In this document: positions 1 to 7,694 of the stretch, in pieces
How positions within the stretch are numbered: the stretch's first letter is position 1
How the letters are laid out: each line of letters begins with the position of its first letter
NCBI RefSeq assembly: GCF_004519405.1
Contig: NZ_SGWI01000004.1
Span: 1-64,000 of the forward strand
Direction of reading: 5' to 3'
Origin: Pseudomonas sp. BCA17
GTDB lineage: Bacteria > Pseudomonadota > Gammaproteobacteria > Pseudomonadales > Pseudomonadaceae
Length of the DNA stretch: 64,000 bases
The notes under the pieces: model-generated
What the model saw: the letters and a program-made list of their open reading frames with translations, nothing else
What the model was told of the DNA's origin: nothing
Databases searched by the model: none
Made by a program: the position numbers and the translations under genes

Positions 1-336
1 TTTCGACCGAGAAGATCGAACCGTTAATAGAGCCAAACAACCTTGCCCTACCAACTCCTTCGGGGCTTCGATGAACTGAAGCCGTTCGCTGCCTAATTCT
101 GCGTAACTTCTTGTTTACCAAGGAGTTTTCAGTTTCGACTGCGCCGGAAGTGGGGCGAATTATAGACAGATATAATTCGCCGTCAACACTTAATTTAACT
201 TAACTATAAAACAGCTCGAACGCCCATTCCGTTCTATAGAGAGCCAGGCAAATTTGAGCAATATATTGCCCAACAGCAAACAGTTAAGCATCATAGCGCC
301 TTCTGCCTATCTACCAAGACCTCGGACAAACACCCA
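1..336. other. Left-edge non-coding stretch
   Basis: No gene can be supported here. Bases 1-160 are open on the minus strand in one frame but have no start codon or recognisable product inside the window, so a gene tail or remnant cannot be excluded. Bases 160-300 are AT-rich and probably hold the promoter of the downstream exporter gene, though I could not pick a convincing -35/-10 pair. Confidence 0.3.
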
Positions 337-1224
337 ATGACCACCTCACACCGCAGCCTGGCCTCGGCATTGTTTCCTGTCGGCCTGCTGTTGATCGCCA
401 TGGCCTCCATTCAGTCCGGTGCATCGTTGGCAAAAAGCATGTTCCCTATCGTCGGCGCGCAAGGCACAACCACCCTGCGTCTGATTTTCGCCAGTGTGAT
501 CATGCTGCTTCTATTACGCCCATGGCGTGCCAAGCTGACGGCCAAGTCTCTGCGTACTGTCATCATTTACGGGATGGCATTGGGCGGCATGAACTTCCTC
601 TTCTATATGTCCTTGCGCACCGTCCCCCTGGGCATTGCAGTGGCCCTCGAATTTACGGGTCCGCTCGCTGTAGCTATCTACGCATCTCGCCGAGCGGTGG
701 ACTTTCTATGGATCGGCCTCGCGATCACCGGCCTTCTACTATTGATCCCAACGAGTGAGGCCAGCAGCGGCATCGACCTGACCGGTGCAGCCTATGCACT
801 GGGCGCCGGTATCTGCTGGGCGCTGTACATTTTGTTTGGCCAGAAGGCGGGTAACGATAACGGCGTCCAAACCGCAGCCCTTGGTGTAATGATTGCCGCA
901 CTGTTCGTTGCGCCGATCGGTATTGTCCACGCAGGCACCGCGCTACTGACACCGGCGTTGATTCCTGTCGCCCTCGGCGTCGCAATCCTATCCACCGCCT
1001 TGCCTTATACCTTGGAAATGGTCGCGCTCACGCGCCTTCCCGCCCGCACCTTCGGTACCCTGATGAGCATCGAACCCGCTTTCGGTGCACTTTCCGGCCT
1101 GTTCTTCCTGCATGAGCACTTGTCCCTGGCGCAATGGCTTGCCATCAGTTGCATCATCCTGGCTTCCGTAGGCGCCACGTTGACGATGCGCAACGACTCC
1201 AAACCGTTGGTGCCGGCCGATTGA
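337..1224 (+). CDS. rhtA: Threonine/homoserine exporter, RhtA-type EamA permease
   Basis: Inner-membrane drug/metabolite transporter of 295 residues, the same length as E. coli RhtA, which exports threonine and homoserine. The sequence shows about ten hydrophobic segments in two EamA repeats. Stretches shared with RhtA as I remember it include AMASIQSGASLAKSMFP near residue 21, TVPLGIAVALEFTGPLAVA near residue 90, and ILSTALPYTLEM with RTFGTLMSIEP in the second half. The ATG at 337 follows an AT-rich leader and no upstream start extends the family alignment. It stands alone, with a lipoprotein gene 165 bp downstream on the same strand. The RhtA assignment is strong at family level; substrate range is inferred. 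Confidence 0.85.
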   Translation: MTTSHRSLASALFPVGLLLIAMASIQSGASLAKSMFPIVGAQGTTTLRLIFASVIMLLLLRPWRAKLTAKSLRTVIIYGMALGGMNFLFYMSLRTVPLGIAVALEFTGPLAVAIYASRRAVDFLWIGLAITGLLLLIPTSEASSGIDLTGAAYALGAGICWALYILFGQKAGNDNGVQTAALGVMIAALFVAPIGIVHAGTALLTPALIPVALGVAILSTALPYTLEMVALTRLPARTFGTLMSIEPAFGALSGLFFLHEHLSLAQWLAISCIILASVGATLTMRNDSKPLVPAD

Positions 1225-1305
1225 TCCGCTCAAAAGGTAGCTCTGGTATTTACCGTTCATTTAGGCCATGTTTAGCCGGCAAACAAATGTCATCTATGGA
1301 GAATT

Positions 1306-1333
1306 TCGACAAGGACAGCCTGAACGCTACAAT
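1306..1333 (+). promoter_or_regulatory. Possible sigma-70 promoter of the small lipoprotein gene
   Basis: TCGACA (1306-1311) and TACAAT (1328-1333) are separated by 16 bp and lie 55 bp before the lipoprotein ATG. The -10 is good and the -35 is one mismatch from consensus. This is pattern matching only. Confidence 0.35.
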
Positions 1334-1388
1334 CGAGAGCGAGTAAAGCCTGCATCGAGCCTTTTTCGAAGCGGCTATAAGGATAGGA

Positions 1389-1670
1389 ATGAAACGAATT
1401 TTGATACTGTTAGTGATCGTCGGCATAGCTGGCTGTGCTGCGACCACCAAGACAGAAGTGAAACGGGGCAAAAAAGGGCTGCATATCAACTGTTCCGGCC
1501 TGTCCTCCTCCTGGGACCAGTGCTACACCAGTGCATCCAATTCATGCGGCGCCAAGGGCTATCGGATCATTGCCAAATCCGGTGACAACTCCGAAGAGCC
1601 GGGGGATTATCCCTTCGGAATCAACCCGGCCGGCTATACCAGCCGTAGCATGATTGTGATCTGCAAGTAA
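1389..1670 (+). CDS. Small predicted lipoprotein of unknown function
   Basis: A 93-residue protein with a short basic start, a hydrophobic stretch and a lipobox IAGC, so Cys16 should be lipidated by Lgt and the protein held at the inner or outer membrane. The mature part is small and basic and has four further cysteines (in INCSG, DQCYT, NSCGA and the terminal VICK), which could form two disulfides in the periplasm. A GGATAGGA-like ribosome site sits just before the ATG. It is flanked by rhtA and a dehydrogenase-like gene with no operon link. I do not recognise the family; secreted lipoprotein is the limit of what can be said. Confidence 0.65.
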   Translation: MKRILILLVIVGIAGCAATTKTEVKRGKKGLHINCSGLSSSWDQCYTSASNSCGAKGYRIIAKSGDNSEEPGDYPFGINPAGYTSRSMIVICK

Positions 1671-1781
1671 CGCCCCGAGCAGTCCCACGTCGACTGCTCT
1701 TATTAAATTCCTGTCACGACCCTGCCCCTTCGCACGCTGCGTCTAAACTCCTGCTCGCCCCCTTGAGCCAACGGAGTTCTC

Positions 1782-2513
1782 ATGACGCACAACAAGAAAA
1801 TCGTATTGGTAGTAGGCGCCGGCGACGCCACTGGCGGCGCCATTGCCAAACGCTTCGCCAAAGAAGGCTACGTGGCCTGCGTCACCCGTCGAAGCGCCGA
1901 CAAACTACAGCCTCTGGTAGACAGCATCCGCTCCACGGGCGGTGAAGCCCACGGCTTTGCCTGCGATGCGCGCAAGGAAGAAGACGTTATCGCACTGGTC
2001 GAACAGATCGAAACCGAGCTGGGGCCTATCGAAGCGTTCGTCTTCAACATCGGCGCCAACGTGCCTTGCAGTATCCTGGAAGAAACCGCGCGCAAGTACT
2101 TCAAGATCTGGGAGATGGCGTGCTTCTCCGGCTTCCTGAATGCCCGCGAAGTGGCCAAGCGCATGGTGACCCGCAACCGCGGCACGATCCTGTTCACCGG
2201 AGCTACCGCCGGTTTGCGCGGAGGCGCCGGGTTTGCCGCATTCGCCGGCGCCAAGCACGGCATCCGGGCGCTCGCGCAGAGTATGGCGCGTGAACTGGGC
2301 CCCAGGAATATCCATGTTGCCCACGTCGTAGTAGATGGTGCTATCGACACTGACTTCATTCGCGAGAATTTCCCACAGAAGTACGCGCTTAAAGATCAGG
2401 ACGGCATCCTCAACCCTGAGCACATCGCCGACAATTATTGGTACCTGCACAGCCAACCAAGGGATGCCTGGACGTTCGAACTGGACCTGCGCCCCTGGAA
2501 TGAACCCTGGTAA
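1782..2513 (+). CDS. Short-chain dehydrogenase-fold protein lacking the catalytic tyrosine
   Basis: A 243-residue Rossmann protein of the SDR superfamily. The cofactor-loop region reads VVGAGDATGGAIAKRF (residues 10-25), keeping the glycine-rich turn but with Ala at the usual second Gly. FNIGA near residue 88 stands for the NNAG motif. In the active site the YxxxK position reads FAGAK, with Phe154 for Tyr and Lys158 kept, and the usual Ser position falls on Ala141. The canonical Ser-Tyr-Lys reaction is therefore unlikely. The gene starts at an ATG behind GGAG and lies 35 bp before a kappa-class GST gene, probably as one transcript. It may be a binding protein or use an unusual mechanism; no substrate can be named. 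Confidence 0.75.
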   Translation: MTHNKKIVLVVGAGDATGGAIAKRFAKEGYVACVTRRSADKLQPLVDSIRSTGGEAHGFACDARKEEDVIALVEQIETELGPIEAFVFNIGANVPCSILEETARKYFKIWEMACFSGFLNAREVAKRMVTRNRGTILFTGATAGLRGGAGFAAFAGAKHGIRALAQSMARELGPRNIHVAHVVVDGAIDTDFIRENFPQKYALKDQDGILNPEHIADNYWYLHSQPRDAWTFELDLRPWNEPW

Positions 2514-2548
2514 GCACGCCCCATAACTACAAACAGCGAGCCTCGACC

Positions 2549-3139
2549 ATGAGTAAAACCCTGGAGTTCTTCTTTGACCTCGGCAGCCCCGCCACCTACC
2601 TGGCCTACACCCAACTGCCCGCGCTGTGCACCGACACCGCTACGCAACTGGTGTATCAACCGATGCTGCTGGGTGCTGTGTTCAAAGCCACGGGCAACGC
2701 GTCGCCGATTACCGTCCCCGCCAAAGGTCGCTATATGCTTGATGACCTGGCCCGATACGCCAAGCGCTACAACGTGCCGCTTAAGTTCAACCCGCACTTC
2801 CCGATCAACACCCTGGTATTGATGCGCGCAATTACCGGCATACAAATGCGCCACCCCCAACACTTTCAGACCTTTATTGACTGCCTGTTCCGTGCTCTGT
2901 GGGTGGAAGGCCAGCACTTGGGCGATCCCGCCGTCGTAGCGCGGGTACTCACCGAACACGGTTTTGATGCAGAGGAGGTGCTGGCCCTGGCCAACGATGA
3001 GGAAGTTAAAGCTGCCCTCAAGAACAAAACCGAACAGGCCATTCAGCGCGGCGTGTTCGGTGCGCCCAGCATGTTTGTAGGCAACCAGTTGTTCTTCGGT
3101 CAGGACCGTCTGGAATTTGTACGCGAAGCCCTCAGCTAG
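2549..3139 (+). CDS. 2-hydroxychromene-2-carboxylate isomerase / kappa-class GST
   Basis: A 196-residue DsbA-fold protein. The N-terminus FFFDLGSPATYLAYTQLP is typical of the HCCA isomerase/kappa glutathione transferase family, with Ser14 in the position that activates glutathione. The GVFGAPSMFVGNQLFFGQDRL stretch carries the cis-proline loop. Known members isomerise a naphthalene-catabolism intermediate or conjugate glutathione. No aromatic catabolic genes lie nearby, so a general glutathione-dependent role is as likely. It follows the degenerate SDR gene by 35 bp on the same strand and converges on the aminopeptidase gene 80 bp away, with a small GC hairpin between them (3153-3167). Confidence 0.8.
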   Translation: MSKTLEFFFDLGSPATYLAYTQLPALCTDTATQLVYQPMLLGAVFKATGNASPITVPAKGRYMLDDLARYAKRYNVPLKFNPHFPINTLVLMRAITGIQMRHPQHFQTFIDCLFRALWVEGQHLGDPAVVARVLTEHGFDAEEVLALANDEEVKAALKNKTEQAIQRGVFGAPSMFVGNQLFFGQDRLEFVREALS

Positions 3140-3219
3140 AACTCAACCGCCAGCCTCGGGGCGAGGCGTTGGTCGACTGCATCGCCGACGCTTTACCCAG
3201 CCCCGCGAACCGCAGCCGC

Positions 3220-5028
3220 TCAAATAGCGGCTGTACGTACCCGTAGCCACTCCAACGCGGCACCACTGAGCAGTGGGCTCAAGCGCTCACGCACTTCAGC
3301 GTGATAGGCGTTGAACCATTCACGCTCGTCCGCCGTCAGCAACGACGGTTCCAGGCAACGGGTGTCGATCGGGCATAAGGTCAGGGTTTCAAACTTGAGG
3401 AACTCACCAAACTCAGTCTTGCCCGCTTCACGGTTCAACACCAGATTCTCGATGCGCACGCCCCAACGACCTGGTCGATAAGTACCCGGCTCGATCGAAG
3501 TAATCATGCCCGGCTGCATAGCCGTTTGCGGTGCAGTGGCGGCTTGGTAGGCGATCACTTGCGGGCCTTCATGCACATTCAGGAAATACCCTACGCCGTG
3601 CCCCGTGCCGTGACCGTAGTCCACACCCTCGGCCCAGATCGGCGCACGCGCGATCGCATCCAGCAATGGCGACAGAATGCCCTTGGGAAAGTGCGCCCGC
3701 GACAAGGCGATCACGCCCTTGAGCACGCGCGTGCAATCACGCTTCTGCTCATCGCTCGGCGTGCCGATCGGGACCATTCGCGTGATGTCCGTGGTGCCGC
3801 CCAGGTACTGGCCGCCCGAATCGATCAGCAGCAGGCCATCACCTTCAATGACTGCATGCTCCTCTTCGGTCGCATGGTAATGGGGCATGGCGCCATTGCC
3901 ATTGAATGCAGCGATGGTGTTAAAGCTGAGCGACACATAATCCGGACGGCGGGTGCGCGCAGCCGTCAGGTGTTCATCAATGGTCAACTCGGTAATACGT
4001 TCGCGACCCAGTGCGCTATCGAGCCAGGCGAAGAATTCGCACAGTGCAGCGCCGTCCTGCTCCATGGCTCGGCGGATATGCTCCGCGTCGGCCAGGCTCT
4101 TGCGAGACTTGGCCAAGGTGGTCGGGTTCAGACCCTCCACCAGCTTGACGCCAGCATCGAGGTTTTCCAGCAAACCGGCGGTCACGCGCGCCGGATCAAT
4201 GAGCAGGCTTGCCCCCGACGGCACGGCACGCAGCGCTTGCGACACTTCGCTGTAGTCGCGCAGCGTCACGCCATCCTGCGCCAGTACCGCACGCAGCTCG
4301 TCATCGACCTTGTCCAGCGCAACAAACAATGTGGCCTGCACTTGGTTGATCAAGGCAAAAGACACAAATACCGGGTTAAACGACACATCGCCGCCGCGCA
4401 GGTTGAATAACCAAGCGATGTCATCCAGGGTGGCGATGAAATGCCAATCGGCACCCTTTTCCTTCAAGCTGGCGCGAAGCGCCGCGAGTTTTTCGCCACG
4501 GCTGACGGTGGCTTGCGGCGGCAAGTGGGGGTAGAGCGGCTGGTTCGGCAGCGCTGGGCGGTCTTTCCAGACTTCATTCAGAAGGTCTATATCCGTGCGC
4601 AAGCGCGCGCCCCGCTCTGCCAGCTTTGCGCTCAACGTCCGCGCCGAGGCCACGGCCATAACCGCGCCATCCACCGCCACCACACCGCCTTCCGGGGTCT
4701 GCTCGGCGAGCCATTCCAATGGGCCGGGTTGGCCTGGCTGCAACTTCACCAGTTCAATGCCACTGCCCTTGAGCTCCTTGGTCGCCTGTTCCCAATACCG
4801 GCTATCGGCCCAGACACCGGCAAAATCCGCCGTGACAATCAATGTTCCCACCGAACCATGGAAGCCGGACAGCCATTGGCGCCCCTGCCAGTAACCCGGC
4901 AAGTATTCGGACAAGTGCGGGTCAGCCGACGGCACCAGCAAAGCATGAATGCCCTCGCGGCTCATCAGTTCACGGGTATGCGCCAGGCGCTGGGGAACCG
5001 TTCCATGGGTCAAAGGCTGCGTACTCAT
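3220..5028 (-). CDS. Xaa-Pro aminopeptidase, M24B family, three-domain type
   Basis: Cytoplasmic metallopeptidase that removes an N-terminal residue preceding proline. At 602 residues it matches the long eukaryote-like aminopeptidase P type: two creatinase-N domains (about 1-150 and 150-310), the pita-bread M24 domain (about 320-545) and a C-terminal extension. All five dinuclear metal ligands are visible: Asp403 and Asp414 in LLIDSGGQYLGGTTDIT, His477 in GHGTGHGVG, Glu513 in SIEPGTY and Glu527 in VRIENL. The ATG follows AGGAGACACA, a clear ribosome site. A minus-strand cysteine desulfurase gene ends 37 bp upstream of its start, so the two may be co-transcribed, although no functional link is known. 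Confidence 0.9.
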   Translation of the reverse strand: MSTQPLTHGTVPQRLAHTRELMSREGIHALLVPSADPHLSEYLPGYWQGRQWLSGFHGSVGTLIVTADFAGVWADSRYWEQATKELKGSGIELVKLQPGQPGPLEWLAEQTPEGGVVAVDGAVMAVASARTLSAKLAERGARLRTDIDLLNEVWKDRPALPNQPLYPHLPPQATVSRGEKLAALRASLKEKGADWHFIATLDDIAWLFNLRGGDVSFNPVFVSFALINQVQATLFVALDKVDDELRAVLAQDGVTLRDYSEVSQALRAVPSGASLLIDPARVTAGLLENLDAGVKLVEGLNPTTLAKSRKSLADAEHIRRAMEQDGAALCEFFAWLDSALGRERITELTIDEHLTAARTRRPDYVSLSFNTIAAFNGNGAMPHYHATEEEHAVIEGDGLLLIDSGGQYLGGTTDITRMVPIGTPSDEQKRDCTRVLKGVIALSRAHFPKGILSPLLDAIARAPIWAEGVDYGHGTGHGVGYFLNVHEGPQVIAYQAATAPQTAMQPGMITSIEPGTYRPGRWGVRIENLVLNREAGKTEFGEFLKFETLTLCPIDTRCLEPSLLTADEREWFNAYHAEVRERLSPLLSGAALEWLRVRTAAI

Positions 5029-5065
5029 TGTGTCTCCTGCTAACCACTAATAATTGTTATGTGAA

Positions 5066-6226
5066 TCAAACCGCCCAAAACGCGGGTGCGCTGGCAAGGG
5101 CTGCCTTAATCAGTTGCACGGCCGCGTCGATATCCTGCTCGGTGGTGAACCGCCCCAGGCTCAAGCGAATCGTGCGACCGGCGCTGCGAGCGTCATGGCC
5201 CAGCGCCAGGAGCACGTGAGAGGGCGCATTGCTTGCCGAATTGCATGCCGAGGTTGCCGAAAATGCGATGCCCGCACTCAATGCACCTGGGTTGAACTCC
5301 CCTTCAGTGAAGGTAAGGCTGAGTGTATGGGGAATGCGCTGTGTCGGGCTGCCATTGAGGCGCACGCCTGCAACAGATGCCAATTGGTCGAGCAGACGCT
5401 GACGCAACGCGACGATCAGGTTTTTTTCTTCAACAAAGGACTGCGCAGCCAACGCGAACGCCGCCCCCATCCCCGCAATCTGGTGAGTCGCCAGCGTGCC
5501 GGAGCGCAAGCCACCCTCGTGGCCACCGCCGTGAATCTGCGCCAACACTTTCTGCTGCGCACGCGGGCCGACATACAACGCGCCGATACCTTTAGGGCCG
5601 TAGAGTTTGTGCGCGGAAAACGACATCAGGTCCACCGGCCAATCAGCCAGGTCAATGGCGACCTTACCGGCGCCCTGCGCCGCATCCACATGCAACAGCG
5701 CGCCATGTTCACGGACGCGCGCGCCGATGGCTGGAATGTCGTTCATGGTGCCCAGTTCATTGTTTACCAGCATCAGCGACACCAGAAAGGTGTCCTCGCG
5801 TAGCGCTTCACTCACTGCATCGGCGCTGATCAAGCCCTCTGCATCCGGCACCAGGTAGGTCACGGCCACCCCGGCTTCCTGCAACTGCCGCGCGGTGTCC
5901 AGCGTAGCCTTGTGCTCGATCTGGCTGGTAATGATATGCCCACCCGCCACGCCGCGCGCCTGGGCCACGCCCTTGATCGCGAGGTTGTTGGATTCGGTGG
6001 CACCGGAGGTCCAGACGATCTGCTCAGGGCTGGCACCGACCAAATCAGCCACTTGGCCACGCGCCAGTTCAACCGTTCGCCGGGCCGCCTGGCCGAACGC
6101 ATGGGAACTGGACGCCGGATTGCCGAAATTGGCATGGAAACCCAGACACTCGACCATCACCTGGATAACCCGCTCATCCACCGGCGTGGTAGCGGCGTAG
6201 TCGAAATACAACGGACGTTTATTCAT
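5066..6226 (-). CDS. Cysteine desulfurase (IscS/NifS class), stand-alone copy
   Basis: PLP enzyme that takes sulfur from cysteine as an enzyme persulfide for Fe-S clusters or thiolation. The protein has 386 residues from the ATG at 6226, chosen because MNKRPLYFDYAATTPVD matches the family N-terminus; an upstream in-frame start at 6277 adds 17 unrelated residues. Visible sites are the DAAQ motif at 181-184, the PLP lysine Lys207 in SFSAHKLYGPKG, and the persulfide cysteine Cys328 in SATSACNSAS. It is not beside iscR, iscU or sufBCD and is probably a housekeeping-like paralogue. The minus-strand aminopeptidase gene lies 37 bp downstream. Its sulfur acceptor cannot be deduced. Confidence 0.88.
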   Translation of the reverse strand: MNKRPLYFDYAATTPVDERVIQVMVECLGFHANFGNPASSSHAFGQAARRTVELARGQVADLVGASPEQIVWTSGATESNNLAIKGVAQARGVAGGHIITSQIEHKATLDTARQLQEAGVAVTYLVPDAEGLISADAVSEALREDTFLVSLMLVNNELGTMNDIPAIGARVREHGALLHVDAAQGAGKVAIDLADWPVDLMSFSAHKLYGPKGIGALYVGPRAQQKVLAQIHGGGHEGGLRSGTLATHQIAGMGAAFALAAQSFVEEKNLIVALRQRLLDQLASVAGVRLNGSPTQRIPHTLSLTFTEGEFNPGALSAGIAFSATSACNSASNAPSHVLLALGHDARSAGRTIRLSLGRFTTEQDIDAAVQLIKAALASAPAFWAV

Positions 6227-6403
6227 GACGTTAAAGACTCGCAGAGCGTGTTCCCGAGAACAACGTCTCAGGGGCATCGATGGGAACAGAGGTCGTCAGG
6301 TTTAACCGATCGAATGCCATTGAAGAAGGATCACTGTAGGCAAATGTGCGTAGGAACGCTCCTGAAATCCAGCTTAACAGGCTGAAGTGACGTCATGGCA
6401 AAC

Positions 6404-6443
6404 AAAAAGCCCGAGGTTCCTTGTGGGAAACCTCGGGCTTTTT
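6404..6443. terminator. Bidirectional intrinsic terminator
   Basis: A 15-bp perfect stem with A5 at one end and T5 at the other: AAAAAGCCCGAGGTT (6404-6418) and its complement (6429-6443) around a 10-nt loop. It lies 17 bp past the end of the minus-strand lipoprotein gene and upstream of the desulfurase gene. The minus orientation separates those two genes. Confidence 0.85.
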
Positions 6444-6459
6444 GCCACTGGGCGCGGGC

Positions 6460-6729
6460 TCAACTGGGACGACCATGCAGGGTCACGGCGCGCTCGGCAT
6501 TCATTTCGCCCTGGCGGTCAAAGCCGAAGGGCTTCTGTGGTTGGCCAGTCAAAGCGGCACGCTGCTGTTGATATTCATCAAACGACAGGCCGCGACGGCT
6601 CAGTGCTTCCAAGGCCAACTCCTTGCTCTCCTCGGCAGTGTACGGGCGCAGCTCAGGCGAAGGATGAGTCGCACAACCGGCGAGCACGGAGCTGACAACC
6701 AATAAGCAAACAGCGAGTAAACGGTTCAT
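6460..6729 (-). CDS. Small predicted lipoprotein
   Basis: An 89-residue protein starting at the ATG at 6729, where MNRLLAVCLLVVSSVLAGC gives a compact signal peptide with lipobox LAGC (Cys19). A longer in-frame start at 6768 would place 13 charged residues before it. AGGACC lies upstream of the chosen ATG. The mature part contains a helical, charged stretch (EESKELALEALSRRGLSFDEYQQQRAALTG) reminiscent of small envelope lipoproteins but not diagnostic. Its gene is followed at once by a strong terminator, so it appears monocistronic. Function is unknown. Confidence 0.65.
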   Translation of the reverse strand: MNRLLAVCLLVVSSVLAGCATHPSPELRPYTAEESKELALEALSRRGLSFDEYQQQRAALTGQPQKPFGFDRQGEMNAERAVTLHGRPS

Positions 6730-6943
6730 GGCGGAGGTCCTGGGAAGAGGTTTCAAGTCGATGAACACAGGCTACTCCCGCCCTTGCACGGTTAAAAATC
6801 ATCGCCCGTGATAGTCGCTATCAGCCATTCAGACACCTTCGATAGCATGCGTAGATTATTCAATATAGCTATATAAATATGGAAATACGTTCGTTTACGG
6901 AATAACAAACACCCTCTATAAATGACTGCACAGCGTCACCAAA

Positions 6944-6976
6944 CTGTTCGCCAGGCAACTGTTGCCCAGGCAACAG
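6944..6976. promoter_or_regulatory. Upstream palindromes, candidate activator site for msu
   Basis: CTGTTGCC-CA-GGCAACAG (6959-6976) is a perfect 8-bp inverted repeat. It is preceded directly by a partial copy, GTT-CGCCAGG-CAAC (6946-6958). The pair lies about 85-115 bp before the sigma-54 promoter, the usual distance for an enhancer-binding protein, and SfnR is encoded in the same operon. Binding by SfnR is inferred. The AT-rich stretch at about 6850-6910 further upstream resembles the type bound by CysB, but I cannot define a site. Confidence 0.5.
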
Positions 6977-7059
6977 CCATTCAACAAAACATCAGGCACA
7001 CAACAGTTTCGTTTTCAGCAGCGTGGCCGCAGCCCTTGCTCCTCAAGGCTTGCAGCCGT

Positions 7060-7075
7060 TGGTACAGCTCTTGCT
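7060..7075 (+). promoter_or_regulatory. Sigma-54 (-24/-12) promoter of msuEDC-sfnR
   Basis: TGGTACAGCTCTTGCT matches the TGGCACN5TTGCT consensus, with GG (7061-7062) and GC (7073-7074) exactly ten bases apart. It lies 46 bp before the msuE ATG, predicting a transcript start near 7086. The co-encoded regulator carries the sigma-54 contact motif GAFTGA, which supports the assignment. Confidence 0.7.
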
Positions 7076-7121
7076 CAAACCATCGCACTGCCCCGAACCT
7101 CGTTGAAAAAGGAACTTGCTC

Positions 7122-7685
7122 ATGACCCGTCCCCTGAATGTCGTCGCCCTGTCCGGTGGAACCTGGCGTCCGTCCCGTACCCTGGTGCTGACACGAGCCC
7201 TGCTGGACGAACTCGCCACTTTGCTGCCGATCCAGACCACCCTGATTGAACTGGGCGACATTGCCCGACCGTTAGGCGGTGCGCTGTCGCGTGATGAATT
7301 GCCGGCCGAGGTCGAATCCCAACTGTTGGCCATCGAACAGGCCGACCTGCTGATCGTCGCCGCGCCGGTCTATCGCGGCTCCTATCCGGGATTGCTCAAG
7401 CACCTGTTCGATCTGGTCGGCCTCAATGCGCTGATCAACACGCCCATCCTGCTCGCCGCCACTGGCGGCAGTGAACGTCACGCACTGGTCCTCGATCACC
7501 AACTACGCCCGTTGTTCAGCTTCTTCCAGGCGTTGACTCTGCCGATTGGCGTGTACGCCACCGAAGCAGACTTCACCGACTACCACATCACCAGCGAGCC
7601 GTTGAAAGATCGCATCCGCCTTGCCGCAGAACGCGCAGCGCCTTTGTTCGCCGCCCACGCTCCTTCTCTGCTGAAAATCGCCTAA
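7122..7685 (+). CDS. msuE: NADPH-dependent FMN reductase of methanesulfonate use
   Basis: Supplies reduced FMN to the two monooxygenases encoded next. The 187-residue flavodoxin-like protein starts NVVALSGGTWRPSRT, the phosphate-binding loop of the SsuE/MsuE family, and has the AAPVYRGSYPGLLKHLFDLV flavin segment near residue 85. The ATG at 7122 is preceded by AAAGGA at 8-nt spacing; a TTG two codons earlier is in frame but poorly placed. It is the first gene of an operon of four, with msuD 9 bp on, and lies behind a sigma-54 promoter. The reductase cannot be told from SsuE by sequence alone; the neighbours msuD, msuC and sfnR decide the name. Confidence 0.87.
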   Translation: MTRPLNVVALSGGTWRPSRTLVLTRALLDELATLLPIQTTLIELGDIARPLGGALSRDELPAEVESQLLAIEQADLLIVAAPVYRGSYPGLLKHLFDLVGLNALINTPILLAATGGSERHALVLDHQLRPLFSFFQALTLPIGVYATEADFTDYHITSEPLKDRIRLAAERAAPLFAAHAPSLLKIA

Positions 7686-7694
7686 GGAGTGGTC

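Noticed and set aside
3153..3167. GCCTCG-GGG-CGAGGC as terminator of the kappa-class GST gene
   Set aside because: The stem is only 6 bp with no T-run on either strand.
3526..4410. 294-codon open frame on the plus strand
   Set aside because: It is antisense to the aminopeptidase P gene, whose metal ligands are complete.
7024..7040. TGGCCGCAGCCCTTGCT as a sigma-54 promoter
   Set aside because: GG and GC are eleven bases apart, one too many; the site at 7060 has exact spacing.
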